Assembly: GCA_016808115.1 (NCBI GenBank)
Contig: JAEQBH010004667.1
Span: 352,501-416,500 of the forward strand
From: Tetrastigma voinierianum
Lineage: Eukaryota > Streptophyta > Magnoliopsida > Vitales > Vitaceae
Length of the DNA stretch: 64,000 nucleotides
Direction: 5' to 3'
A program made the position numbers and the translations under genes. Numbering within the stretch: position 1 is the stretch's first letter; every line of letters starts with the position of its first letter. The notes under the pieces are model-generated. The model saw only the letters and a list, made by a program, of their open reading frames with translations, did not search any database and was not told the DNA's origin. Below, piece after piece: positions 1 through 10,839 of the stretch.

Positions 1-37
1 TTATTTTATTTGAAAACCAAACTTAAAGCATCAAAGC

Positions 38-70
<33 letters not shown>

Positions 71-235
71 TCTAAATAAATAAATAATTTATTTGAAAGT
101 TAGTATTAAGGAGGGTCGAAATAAATGAAAAGGGATCAAAATCAATTAAAATGGATGAGGTTAGAAATAGTGGCGGAGCTAGGATTAAAATTTGGGGGGA
201 TGCAAACCTTAAGCCTCCATATTTTGTTACTCGGG
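1..235. other. AT-rich stretch with an (AAT)n microsatellite
   Basis: An uninterrupted AAT/TAA run occupies about 39-67, followed by AAAT-rich sequence. I see no coding potential or transposon terminus here. The rest is plain AT-rich non-coding sequence leading into the tandem repeat that starts near 236. Confidence 0.7.
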
Positions 236-1020
236 AACTCATTTCATTTGTTTATCTCTATTATATAAGAACTAAGAACTTTAAAAATATATAAAATTTT
301 AAGAAATTTTGATTATATTTGATTTTCTTTTATATATTCGATTATAAAACCAAACATGAAAAAATAATTTTCATTAGTATTTTCTTTCTTTCTTTAGTGC
401 TTTCTAGGTTCCAAACATAGTCTAGCTAAGGAAAGAAAATATAAATGAAAATCGAGTGGAAAAGTGGAAGGAAATAAATTTTAGAGGAAAATAAAAAATA
501 GATTTAAATTTAACAAATTAATTCTATATATTTATTCAAACTCATTTTATTTGTTTCTCTTTATTATATAAAGACTAAGAAATTTAAAAATATATAAAAT
601 TTTAAGGAATTTTGATAATATTTTATTTTCTATTATAATTTACACGGTGAAACCAAACATGAGAAAATAATTTTTCTTGTTATTATTTTTTTGTTCCTTA
701 GTACTTTTCAATTATGTTTAGAACCCAAAAAGTACTATAAAAAGAAAATAAAGGAGAAAATATAGAGGAAAAATGAAAGCAAAGAAAATTTGGTGGAAAA
801 TAAAAATTATATTTAAACTTGATAAATTAATTTTATATGTTTATTCAAACTCATAAATTTATTTCTCTCTGTTAAGGACTAAGAAATTTTAAAATATGTA
901 AAATTTTATTTTATTTAGTTTTATTTGATATTTTCTACGGTGAAACTAAACATGAGAAAATCATTTTCCTAAGTATTTTTCTTCCTTCTCTGGCACTTTT
1001 CGGGTTCAAAATGAAGCCTT
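236..1020. repeat. Tandem repeat, three copies of about 305 bp
   Basis: The same order of blocks recurs three times, beginning with AACTCAT at 236, 539 and 848 (steps of 303 and 309 bases). Each unit carries AACTAAGAA-like then AAATATATAAAATTTTAAG-like sequence, then a block with ACCAAACATGA and AAAATAATTTT, and then a purine-rich stretch. Units are diverged by substitutions and small indels. No protein is encoded. The repeat type is not recognised. Confidence 0.75.
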
Positions 1021-1195
1021 CGGGTTTCAAACAGAGCCTAAGTAAAAAAGTTTTGCAAAAATCAACCATCAAAAGCTTTAATCTAATGGCTTAGCATTTG
1101 TACATTTCACGAGGGCATGGTATAGGACTTGGGTTTGGATGCAATAAAAAAAATTTAAGTGAGGGCATTTGACCCCTTTAGGCATATATCGGCTC

Positions 1196-2290
1196 CGCCA
1201 ATGTGTGGATCCCATATTTTTTACTATTATGCATTTTCCACTAAAAAGGCGAGACTTGTTTTTATTTTTGAAAAACCATTTTAAAAACGGTATGAAGTCG
1301 CCACTTATTTTTGTTTATTTTAAAAAGGAAAACAAAATAAAAAAGAAAAACCCTAAATGTGATTCCATTTAAGAAAAGGCAAGTCTAAGAAAATCGAGTC
1401 TAAGTCCGATGGTCATGTTACTTATCGGGAAGATACGATGGAAGCGCAGCACCCCTCTAAGCCCCTAAAGTCGAGTTTCTATTAAACAAACTAAGAAAAA
1501 TATAACTTTTTACTAATCAATTAATGAATATCAAAGATAAGCAATAACAATACAAAAACATGTAAGACATATATAAATAAATAATCAAGCAAAGTCATAT
1601 GAGAAAAAAAGGTGTACTTAGGCGGCATGTCAGAAACACTATCAATTAGGAAACAATGTTAATGGAATAACAAAATACAAAATATGGACATTCAATTAGA
1701 AATTAGTTATATTTCAGATGTCAAATTATTTATTAAAACTATACATGGAATATCGAGTCTCACCCAAGCCCATTTATCTGTTACACAAATTAACATCACA
1801 AGATTCTATTTTATAGGAATTGCAAAATTAATCATGTGATTGAAATTTTTGAAAATCGGTTTGAAATTGAAGTTTTGAAAATTGGAAGTTTGAAATTTTG
1901 GAAATAGAGAATTTTGAAATGAATTCGAAGTTTGAAATTTTTGAATTAAGATTTTTAGAAATTGGATTTTGAAATTAAGAACTTGTATTTTATAAATTTG
2001 AGATTTGAAATTAGCAATTGAGAGATTTGAATTTTGAAATTATAACACTTTGAAATTTGAAATTGGGGAATTGTAAATTTGAAATTGAAATTGCAAATAG
2101 GGGGAATTGAATTTTAAAACTGAAAATTTGAATTTTAGAAAATGTGAAATTAGGAAATTGAATTTTGAAAATTGGACACTTGAATTTAAAATAAAAACTA
2201 AGAAAAAAAAATTTAGAACTTGAATTTTTTAATACTTGAGTTTTAAAATTGAAAAATTAAATTTTAGAAAATGAGAATTTGAGAATTTGA
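1196..2290 (+). repeat. Dispersed repeat, copy 1 (second copy at about 40804)
   Basis: From GTGTGGATCCCATATTTTTTAC onward this region matches 40804 onward in the same order and orientation: the AAAAACCATTTTTAAAACGG block, the AAACCCTAAATGTGA block, the GGGAAGATACG block, CCTCTAAACCCCTAAAG, and the AAATTATTTATTGAA block near 1720. The last part, about 1840-2285, becomes a degenerate repetition of TTTGAAATT and GAAATTGAA. The short ORF at 1169-1372 overlaps it and has no recognisable domain. This is probably an untranslated or terminal part of an unidentified transposon family. Confidence 0.7.
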
Positions 2291-2357
2291 ATAAGTTAAG
2301 GATGAGAGTTTGATAGGCTAAAGAGCTGGTCAAAGGATGTGATCAAAGGTCTTGATC

Positions 2358-2487
2358 GAAGAACTTAATGAGTTTAGCTCAAAGAGATGATATAGTTTTT
2401 TTGACTAAGTCCTAATGAGTTGGAAGAACTTAATGAGTTTAGCTCAAAGAGATGATATAGTTTTCTTGACTAAGTCCTAATGAGTTG
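2358..2487. repeat. Direct tandem duplication, 65 bp unit, two copies
   Basis: The unit starting GAAGAACTTAATGAG at 2358 is repeated at 2423. The copies are nearly identical, differing at one T/C position in the run before GACTAAG. The near identity in a region of otherwise diverged repeats suggests a recent duplication. Confidence 0.85.
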
Positions 2488-3345
2488 GTAAAATAACCTA
2501 ATGGATTTGATCTAATGGGTTTGATCAAATAACTCCACCGATATGGTCTTGGGTGGGGAATTATTTTTTCTGACTTAAATAAAACATTATTATTAAAAAG
2601 AAAATCAGGAGAATTGGTATAAGCACACACAAAAAAAAAAATAATAAGAAGCTTGTTAATAAGATTTCCAACATAAATATTTATAGTCATAAAAAACGGC
2701 TAGATTAGGATTAATAATAATAAGATAACATAAATATGAGAATAAAAAAATGGTAAATTAATAAATGATAAAAATTAAGGAAATCAAGATGATGGAAAAT
2801 TTGCAAAATTTAAAACACAAAAATTAAGCAGATTATTGAGATACAGAAACATGGTAATTGATAAAAGACAAGAAGTTGGTCCTGAGAATAATAGTACACA
2901 AAAAGTATTTTTTTTAAGTACAAAAGTTCCAGAGAAAATATTAGAAGAGACGAAAGCAATTGTGATAATCATTAAAAAGTGAAATTGTTAGTACATATTA
3001 GATACAAATAAAGAAATATTAAAACACAATAAAATTAATGAATATGCAAATACCTCAAAGAAATACAAAAGATAAGAATTTCATAAAAAAAAAGGAACCA
3101 ATATATATCAATACATGTGAAACCTAAAACCTAAAACAGTTCTAAATTCAAAGCAGCATAATATCAAAATAAGAAATGTAATTTACCCAACATCAATAAA
3201 GCAAAGGTTTGAATAAAAATGTAAAGATATAGATAATATAAATGCAAATGATATAATATCATGTACTATGAAATAAAAAAGTAGTTGCTATGAGAAAGAA
3301 ATAGATATGTAATAATTGTAGATAATTAATATAATATGGAGTGTT
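2488..3345. other. AT-rich intergenic sequence, nothing recognised
   Basis: About 860 bases of A-rich sequence. The minus-strand ORFs here are composed of Ile, Phe and Asn, as expected from base composition, with no domain signature. I see no terminal repeats, PBS or tandem structure. Confidence 0.5.
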
Positions 3346-3575
3346 ATGACCAAGGATGAAAATATCCGATATATTGATCGATATATCACCGATATATCGG
3401 ATATCGGCGATAAACGACATGATATCGGCAATCGACAATCGTTTGAGGGAAAAATCAGCAAAAAATCGGTAATATCGACGATATATCGGTATTGGATAGA
3501 TATTTCGGTGGATATTTTGGTTGTGAGACATACACGTGGGTGAAAAATTTTTGATTCAAAATATCGTCGATATAT
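3346..3575. repeat. Cluster of GATATATCGG / CCGATATATC palindromes
   Basis: The core GATATATC, itself a palindrome, and close variants occur repeatedly around 3366-3410, 3478-3488 and 3567-3577. They are mixed with ATATCGGC and ATCGAC blocks, so both strands read alike. Mirror ORFs on both strands (3288-3656 minus, 3346-3543 plus) are by-products of this symmetry. The block lies directly upstream of the MSA-type promoter cluster and may belong to the same transposon-like unit. Confidence 0.7.
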
Positions 3576-3615
3576 CGGCGGCTTGAGCATGGGGCTGAGA
3601 TCATCCTGCAGATGA

Positions 3616-3935
3616 TCCAACGGTCCAGATTTCACCCGATTTTCAAACATTTCCAACGGCTAGTTTGACTGATCTGACTGCCAGATTTAAATCTGCTTTG
3701 ATCCAACGGTCCAGATTTCACCCGAATTTAAATTGTTATCCAATGGTTAGATTTTTGATCCAACGGTTAGATTTGAAATCATGACTTGATCCAATGGTTA
3801 TGGATTGATCCCAACGGTTTAAAGAAGATCTAACGGTTGGGTTTTCACCAAAATTAAATCCAACGGTTAAAATTAAATTACAAATATATTTTGATCATCC
3901 TATGGCTTGTTTGACCCAAAAAAAATCTATAAATA
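3616..3935 (+). promoter_or_regulatory. Promoter-like block: nine MSA-type motifs plus TATA box
   Basis: Nine motifs like TCCAACGGTTA, all in plus orientation, lie at 3616, 3652, 3702, 3739, 3759, 3790, 3810, 3829 and 3859. Three of them (3652, 3759, 3859) fit the plant MSA consensus YCYAACGGYYA exactly; the others differ at one position. A TATA box TATAAATA follows at 3928-3935, about 60 bases after the last motif. MSA elements are known binding sites of three-repeat MYB factors and drive G2/M expression. Downstream, about 3960-4090, resembles a 5' UTR, and AAGGTATG near 4090 could be a splice donor. No ORF of a recognisable protein follows before the AT-rich array. The spacing supports a promoter, possibly of a hAT-like transposon, but this is inference. 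Confidence 0.55.
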
Positions 3936-4189
3936 CCTCTAAAATCATTCCATTTTATCACAAATTCTCTCTACTCATATCCAATCTTTATTTCACTCAA
4001 ATTTTTTTTTCTTTGTTATATATCTCAAAAAAGGTGGAAATTTTGGTTTTTAAGGTTTTAAGTTTCAAATTTCTACAAGGTTAATTAAGGTATGTATTGA
4101 AGGTTAATTTACTTTTAAATTGTCATTATTGTATTTATATTTTGTGTACTTAATAGTTTTACATTTATGTTTTGTATTTATGTTAACTA

Positions 4190-4673
4190 TATATTAGCTT
4201 TATTTTATGATTTCATATTAGATTATAAATTTAACAATATAATTTTATGTCAGTTTAAGGTAATATTTATATATAGTATAATATTAAATAATACTATGGG
4301 GTTTTATATAGTATAATAAATTTAATAGTAATGCATTTTAAAATAACTTATATATTAGCTATTTTATAATTTCATATTAGATTATATGTTTAATAAAATA
4401 GAAATATATATTGTGTTTAAGGTAAATATCTATATAGTATATTATTAAATAACACTATAGTTTTATATAGTATAATAAATTTATTAGTAAATAATTCTTC
4501 TTTAAAATAATTATATATTAGTTTTTTTATTTTATAATTTAATATTAGATTATAGATTTAATAAAATAGAAATATATATTAGTTTATAGAAAATAATATA
4601 TAGTATATTATTAGTCATTACTATATAATAAATTCTTAATAGTAATGCATTCCTTTAAATAACTATATATTAG
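4190..4673. repeat. Tandem array of about 150-170 bp units, left arm
   Basis: About three diverged units of an AT-rich repeat with landmarks TTTCATATTAGATTAT, AATAGAAATATATATT, TTTAAGGTAA and AACTATATATTAG; the AATAGAAATA landmark falls at 4397 and 4565. The array stops at ATTAG (4669-4673). It resumes in phase at 31026 after the G1 insertion, so 4190-4673 and 31026-32500 were once one array. Confidence 0.85.
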
Positions 4674-4898
4674 TCAGAATCTAATCTAAATTTATACACT
4701 ATAGTTTTATAACATGTTTAGGGTATAATAAAAGTAATGTATATTTTTTCTAATAAAATAATGCTAAAAAATAAAATAAGCAAACCCGAAATTAATAATA
4801 CAAAAGTCAGCTGTAAATTGGTAAATTGTCAATTAAGGACCCAAATGACATAAGAACAAAAGATTGTATGCCAAAGTAGGAATTTGAATAAGTGGAAG

Positions 4899-6799
4899 TG
4901 TGAAAAAGGGTAAAACGGTAATTTCGGTTGAAAACCGGAAATTTTCTAGATTTCGGATGACGAAACGGACTTCACCATTAAATTCGTCTCGCAAAATCTA
5001 GTGACCCAGCAAAGTTTCATCGAATTATGAGACAAGTGGAATATTTTACGATTTTCTGGGTGATAAGTCGTCAATAACCTTAGGGACGAGATTTTTATAA
5101 AAATCTCGAAAGTCAGGAAATGACTTGAGCTAAATTCATTTAAAATAAAGTGAACTGAAAATAAATAAATTTTTTTGGGATAAAAACAAATCCGAATGAA
5201 ATAATATGAACCTGTATCCAAAATAATAATAATAATAATAAAATAAATAAATAAAAACATAAAAGTCAAAAAAGGAAAGCAAAAGGGGAGGGCGTCCGGA
5301 GAGTTAGCGTGAAGAGAGATGAGATATTTTATTTTATTTTCTAGCTTTCTTAAGTTTTACGGTAATCTGATCGTAGTTTTCATTAAAAGAAGGGCAAAGT
5401 TGATCCATGCAATGAAGTTACGCGCACTAAAATCTTCGTGGAGCTTTGTCAAATTTACGAGCAGAGAGAATTTTCCTACTTGTGTTATTTTTTAGCATAA
5501 AGGTCATTTAATGGCTCGAGGTGTTCTTAGAGTGTCAGAATTTCGCCTCAAAATTTTTGGACTGAAATGTAAGAATTTTAAGAATTTTCAGATTTCAGCT
5601 TCTCGCCAGTTCTCTAGATTGTTTTTACACAAGTCTCAAAGCAAATTTTTGGAATTGTTTGTGGACAACAGATGTGATTTTCTGGACTATTGCCTACCTG
5701 ACTATATTGAGGTTTGGTTTCGATTCCTGGACTCGATGTCTTTAGGTTTCAGGTGTGTTTTGGTAACCGAATACCTGTGATGGAACCGTGGAAGGACCAG
5801 AAGGTGCCCCGTTTGGCATCCAGATTTTGGTCATTTTGTGTGTTATTGTTGGAAAAATGAATAACATGTTGTCTCAGGTGTGCATTTTGTTACTGATATG
5901 CATGCTTAAATATAGTAATATTAATCATTTGAAATGGCATATTGCATTTCATATGTATCAGCAATTCCTAGAATCAGAAAGCATGAGCGCATGACATAAG
6001 TTTTGGAGGGTTGACTCATAATTGATTATCAGAGTATGTCCACAAACGAATAAAAATATGAGGGTTGTCAAAGAAAATTATATCGAAAAGTTTTCCGAAG
6101 AATTGCTTAGGAAAGTTGTCCAACAGTTCACGTCGTAGGATGTCTAATGGACTGTTTTGGAGAGTTGTCCAACAATTCACTTCTCTTGGACAATGGTTCA
6201 ACGATTTGTTCTGAGGGTCATTCAAAAAAGAATTTTATCTGAATCGACAATGTGTTTTCAAGAACAAAACATTTTGTTTTGAAAACAAGTGTTTTCATAC
6301 TTGTGATACGTGATGCGTGATATCGAGAGGGCTCGACGTGGGAAAGGATGATCACATCTCATCCATAACATGTAGACATTTGAGTGTGTGGACATACATG
6401 TTTTGCTTGAATGTGTGAGTGCCGCCACGTGCACTTAGGGTGGGAGTAACTCTTGTGGGAATATTTTTCTACTGGGTACGTCACCTCGTCATGGACCCCC
6501 TTTTCAGTACTGTGTCCCATGCAGGAAACTAACCCATATGGGACCTATGTGGCTTGTTATGTTTTTTTTTATCTGTATTATTCAGCGTAACTAAAATATG
6601 TATACCTTTTTTTTCGATAAAAGGAATGTTAAATGGATCGTTGGTTAAATATTCTATCATATATTTTTGTATATCAGAATTAAATATTGATGAATGTGGG
6701 TCTCACATATGAGACAAATGAGTGTAATATCGGGACAACTGATATTTACAAAGTTTCCGCAGTTGACTGTCACACCCGGACTTCGAGAGAGGTGTCACA
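4899..6799 (+). mobile_element. Solo LTR, family A (TSD GGAAG)
   Basis: The block starts TGTGAAAAAGGG and ends GGTGTCACA. It is flanked by GGAAG at 4894-4898 and 6800-6804. The empty site is preserved in the 3' LTR of G1 (GTGGAAGTGCAATG near 14300), which shows the insertion directly. Its start (GGTAATTTCGG, CGGACTTCACC, TCTCGCAAAATCTAG) and interior match in reverse the LTR at 11837-13611. Length is 1901 bases. No internal coding region is present, as expected after LTR-LTR recombination. Confidence 0.9.
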
Positions 6800-6914
6800 G
6801 GAAGTACAAATAGAAGGGAGTTCGGGGACTAAAAATGTAAAAAGGAAAAAAAATATTAAAATCAACTCATTTTGGTCTTTGGGGATAGGCAAAAACGGAT
6901 AGGGAGAGGAGAAG

Positions 6915-6972
6915 AAAAGAAGAGAATAAGAGAAGAAGAAGAAGAAGAAGATGAAGAAGAAGAGGAAAGGTA
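6915..6972 (+). promoter_or_regulatory. Purine tract (GAAGAAG) followed by splice-donor-like site
   Basis: A GAA-rich tract inside the G1 5' LTR leads into AGGAAAGGTAAGG; the GT of the donor-like site is at 6970-6971. The same layout occurs in the G1 3' LTR (14440-14493). GAA repeats are known exonic splicing enhancers, so this may mark the end of a 5' untranslated exon. Splicing itself is inferred. Confidence 0.4.
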
Positions 6973-7384
6973 AGGATGCTATGATTTTTGTATGAACATT
7001 TCTACTAATCAGTTCGATTCAAGTGGGACTGGAATTCCGTGTGATTCGCTTTCTTCGGGTTGGGGTTCATCTGGGCCCTGAAGTCTGGGGGTTTTTCTCG
7101 ATGCTCGGGGCTCGGCTCTGGTATTGGAAGTGATTTGAGCTGGTTGGTTGGTTAAAGAAATTAGAAAATTTAGCATTTTATCATTGGTTTTGATTTGTTG
7201 CTTAAATGCCACTGGATTGAGTTTCTGGTTATGAGTTCATTTTGTATGTTTGAAAAGTCAAATTCAATAACATCATAAGGTTGGAGCGTTTTTCTTTTAG
7301 GTTGGTTGATTGTAATCCTCAATTGAGGAATGTTCTCAGATATGAATATTAGTTCTAAGGGAGATGTCACAAAATTTCTCCAAA

Positions 7385-7880
7385 ACCCATGTCTTTGTCT
7401 TTGTCATAATTTCTTCGTCCGAACTCCGTTTTGGATGTTCTTGGACTTTATGAAAAGCCCTTTGAGTCTAGAATCCATAAATATATAGCTTGATGAAATT
7501 GGAACTCATATTAGGTCCAAAAATCATGAAAAATAAAGAGGCCCATTCTGCCTCTCGCCATAGTCAATTGCTCATAGGAAGCCCCAACTCGAATGGTCAT
7601 AATTTCTTCGTCTGAACTTCGTTTCAATGTTATTAGACTCTATGGAAAGCCATTTGAATCTAGAATCCATCCATATATAGCTTGATAGTATTGGAACTCA
7701 TATTAGGTCCATAAATCATGAAAAACAGTAGGCCCTATTGGTTCTTCTCGTAGTCACTGTTCATAGGAAGCCTTCAACATCGAACGGTCATAATTTCTTC
7801 GTCCAAAATTCGATTCGGATGTTCTTTGAATCTATGGAAACCCCTTTGAGTTTAGAATCCATCCATATATAGCTTGATGA
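7385..7880 (+). repeat. Three tandem modules of about 190 bp in the G1 5' LTR
   Basis: Modules start near 7405, 7591 and 7789 with ATAATTTCTTCGTCC, continue through GTTCTTGGACTCTATGGAAAGCC and end with TAGAATCCATCCATATATAGC and CATATTAGGTCC. Steps are 186 and 198 bases. The same three-unit array is in the 3' LTR at 14915-15390. Confidence 0.8.
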
Positions 7881-8117
7881 AATTGGAATGATATTAAATA
7901 GCTCATAAGCATACATGGTAACCATAGTTATTCATGCATATAATGAGATATGAAAATAAAAGATACTAATAAATGATTGTAAATATCGATATGATCACCT
8001 GATGACAATAATTTATTCTTAATGGTGAGATATGTATTGAACATAAATACACATGGATTGTCTCGCTAATCTGGGTGAGATAGATTTGACATGCCTATTA
8101 GTGGAAAAACAAGTTCG

Positions 8118-8335
8118 TAACATATCGATCATTGTCCCATTGGTCATTACTAACACCTTCTGACCTTATAGATGCATTTCATTGTCTCGCATAATGATAA
8201 CAAATACAGTTCTTATAAGATGATCATTGTCTCATTAATGTGATAATGTGCCAATATTTTCGGGCCCTTATAGACCAATCGTTTTCGTATAGTGAGTACG
8301 TCAGCCGCCTTCGAAATTCTTATAGTTTCCTTTAT
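8118..8335 (+). repeat. Short tandem units with CATTGTCTCGCATAATGAT
   Basis: Four to five degenerate units of about 50 bases, built on CATTGTCTC, AATGATAAC and GACCTTATAGA-like blocks. The matching array in the G1 3' LTR is at about 15625-15815. It lies toward the 3' part of the LTR and has no coding content. Confidence 0.6.
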
Positions 8336-9059
8336 CCACTTCTAAGGTTAATGCAGGCATGAAACATGTAAAACAAATGACTTCATTACACATATGAAAT
8401 GATACATATGATAAGAGAAGCAGCAAGATCGCATGTATTACGTTATTTTGTGATAAGAACAATATGAAGCAAAGTGTAAAATGATAAGAAATGAAACATG
8501 GTATGATAAGTAAATATGAAATATGTATAAGCATGTTAATGATATGATATAAAGATGGTGCATGAAGTGTGATGACCCTTATTGAGGTCATCCATATGTA
8601 TTAATTCCCACTAAGCTATAAGCTAAGACGGTGTTTCATCCGTAGCGCCAGAGAAGCGTAAACGAGAAGTCCCGACACTCACATCGCAACTGCTACAACA
8701 ATACACCAATTAGGTCTACCAAAGACCTTTCGTCTATTTTGTATATGTTTTGCTTCTTGTAAACAATGTAAATATCAGAATGTCGAACACTCATACATAT
8801 GGAGCTCAGATATATTTTGTAATCCACGCGCGTAATATGCATGTTAAATGTTTAATATTATATGAATGAACAAGCTAAAAAGTTATAAGTTTATAAAAAT
8901 GACACTCCTCGTCACACCGCAGCCAAGTCAGCACCAGTTGCGGTACGTGTGAGCCAGTTTAGGTGTTTATGGAAAAAGCCTAGTCAGCGGCCCGAATGTG
9001 GTGCATATGATGTAAAAACAAGTGTTTAGTAAATGCCCATCGATGTGGATGTCCTGTTT

Positions 9060-9990
9060 TGTATAGATGGATCGCCCTCCAAATCTAGTCAAGAAGTCGA
9101 GTGTTAACCTGGGTGTAACAAGAGCTATCAACTCAGCCTTCGTAAAGTAATGTACCTAATGAGCCTACGAAGCCTCACGAGAATATCGCAGCACATGGCT
9201 CGTATTGATAGATTGGACCGTTGTTAAAGCCCCACTGCATGTCGTAAGAAGACATAAGTAGAGGGAATCATACAAGATAAGAGTCAACAAAGTCACCAAG
9301 AAAAGCTAGAAAGGGTATCAAAGAGGTTGGGATGCCCTCCCGATTGTGAGAGCATCATGTGCGCCTCAATTATTGGCTGTGTCGAGGCATAAGGATCGTA
9401 GAAACCGGGCGCCTCAAAAGTCCAGGATTCCAAATCCCACGGATGTGGGAATTCCTTTATCCGAGAGTGCCCGTAGCAGGCGATGTTACACATGCATGTA
9501 TCTGGCTGAAAACGCTCCCGGGAATATGAAGCAATGGAACTTATCTGTGGCTGAGTATGAGAAAGAGTTCAACCATCTCAGCAAATATGCACTAGAAGCG
9601 GTCCTCACCGAGGCATTTTGGTGTACGCAATTTTAAGATGGACTACATGATTCCATCAAGAGGTACTTAGCACCTATGACTTCTCTCAAACAGGTGAACT
9701 TTTATCAGTTGGTCCAAGCTACAATGAAAGTGGAGAGATTGGAAACCAGTAGCAAAGAAAAGTCTCAAAAGAAGAAGTTCTCAAAAGGAGCATCCTCCTT
9801 CCGTGTGCCGAGATGTTAAAGCCGAAACAAGACAGTGGTTCTGACAAAGAAGATCTATGGTAGAGGTGCTTCAATGACACGGAGAAACTCGAGTGCACCC
9901 ACTGCCATAGTAATTTCCATATCTCGTGTGTTTGCGTTATTGATATGAGGGTGCTCTTGGTGGAAGCCTTAAGCATTTGATAGGCTAGTG
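9060..9990 (+). pseudogene. G1 gag relic with CCHC zinc knuckle
   Basis: The reading frame around 9520-9770 gives the plant Ty3/gypsy gag pattern: EYEKEFNHLSKYA, a stop at 9633, then DGLHDSIKRYLAPM and KVERLETSSK. Gag forms the capsid shell of the intracellular particle. Farther on, 9894-9935 reads C-T-H-C-H-S-N-F-H-I-S-C-V-C, a complete CX2CX4HX4C nucleic-acid-binding knuckle. The knuckle is in another frame and follows a stop. A possible start, ATGGATCGCCCTCC, is at 9067, but the frame breaks within about 30 codons. The frame is scrambled by small indels throughout 9100-9500. The family assignment is good; no functional protein can be made. Confidence 0.7.
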
Positions 9991-10179
9991 TCCTCGAGTC
10001 AAGGGATAATGTAAGTCAACAAGGAAGTGGCAGAGAAAGATCTCACATGCACGGCTTCGACTCATGATCAAGGTAGGGTCGAGTGGCCCATCTCAAAGAT
10101 AGAGGACGAGGAGACACGTCAGAGATAGGTGGATCGCCTTATGCCGACAAAGCACTGTGGATGAGTAAGAGTGCTATGA

Positions 10180-10620
10180 AGGCTCGCAGGGACCGATGCT
10201 CGAGGTTATAACCGTATATTTTCTTTATATGATATTGAGATGCACTTATTGATTGATCTTAATACTCATTCATATGTGCGCATGGAGTACTGGCTAAAGT
10301 ACCAATGATGAGAAATTAGCATATGACATGCATGTGACTAGTCCATTGGGGCACAGCGTTCATGTGAATAACATATACAGAAATTGCCCCATTGTTATAC
10401 AAGCAAGAAAGTTTCTTGTTGATTTGATAACCTTACTATTCTGAGAGTTTGACTTGATTCTGGGAATGGATTGGTTGACTAAACACTGAGCCATCGTTGA
10501 TTGTGGACAAAAGACAAGAGGTTGAGGATGCTCCTCGATAAGTCCGAGGTGATAATACATACTAGATCCAAACAGAATGTCCAATGTGATCCCCAAATGT
10601 TTGAGCAGGGAGATTTATAA
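10180..10620 (+). pseudogene. G1 aspartic protease relic
   Basis: Two protease landmarks survive. Near 10245 the frame gives LLIDLNTHSYV, corresponding to the usual active-site region LIDPGATHSFV, but one residue shorter and without the catalytic D-[ST]-G arrangement. Near 10450-10510 it gives FDLILGMDWLTKH, a stop, then AIVDCGQK, the conserved C-terminal flap-following region of plant gypsy proteases. Stops and frame changes lie between the two. The enzyme would process the Gag-Pol polyprotein; this copy cannot. It sits between the gag zinc knuckle and RT, the normal order. Confidence 0.7.
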
Positions 10621-10839
10621 AGAAAAGGATATAAGGCATTCTTAGCCTTGATAGTCGACTCTAAGAGAGGTCAAGTTGATGGAAAGATTCTAAGAGTAAC
10701 CCGACCTATGATACCTCTGGCAAAGCGCCAAGGCTCCCTCTTGAGATGGAGGTGGACTTATCCATAGAAATTGTGTCAAGAACAGCCCCCAGGTTCAGGT
10801 GTCTTCAAGGTGGATGGCTCCAAAGAAAGTTTGAGGAGT

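Larger units (their letters stand above)
4674..8935 (+). repeat. 5' LTR of G1, interrupted by a solo LTR
   Basis: LTR sequence lies at 4674-4898 and 6805 to about 8935, the gap being the solo LTR at 4899-6799. It aligns by eye with the 3' LTR: ACATGTTTAGGGTATAATAAAAG at about 4710 matches about 14120, the GAAGAAGAAG tract at 6915-6968 matches 14440-14490, and the three TTCTTCGTCCGAA modules at 7405, 7591 and 7789 match 14915, 15107 and 15300. The first bases have lost the TGTAACACCCC form. The right edge is approximate and I find no clear PBS after it. Confidence 0.75.

Noticed and set aside
3288..3656. 122-codon minus-strand ORF as a gene
   Set aside because: It runs through the GATATATC palindromes and the CCAACGG cluster; residues repeat as the DNA repeats, and a similar ORF reads on the other strand.
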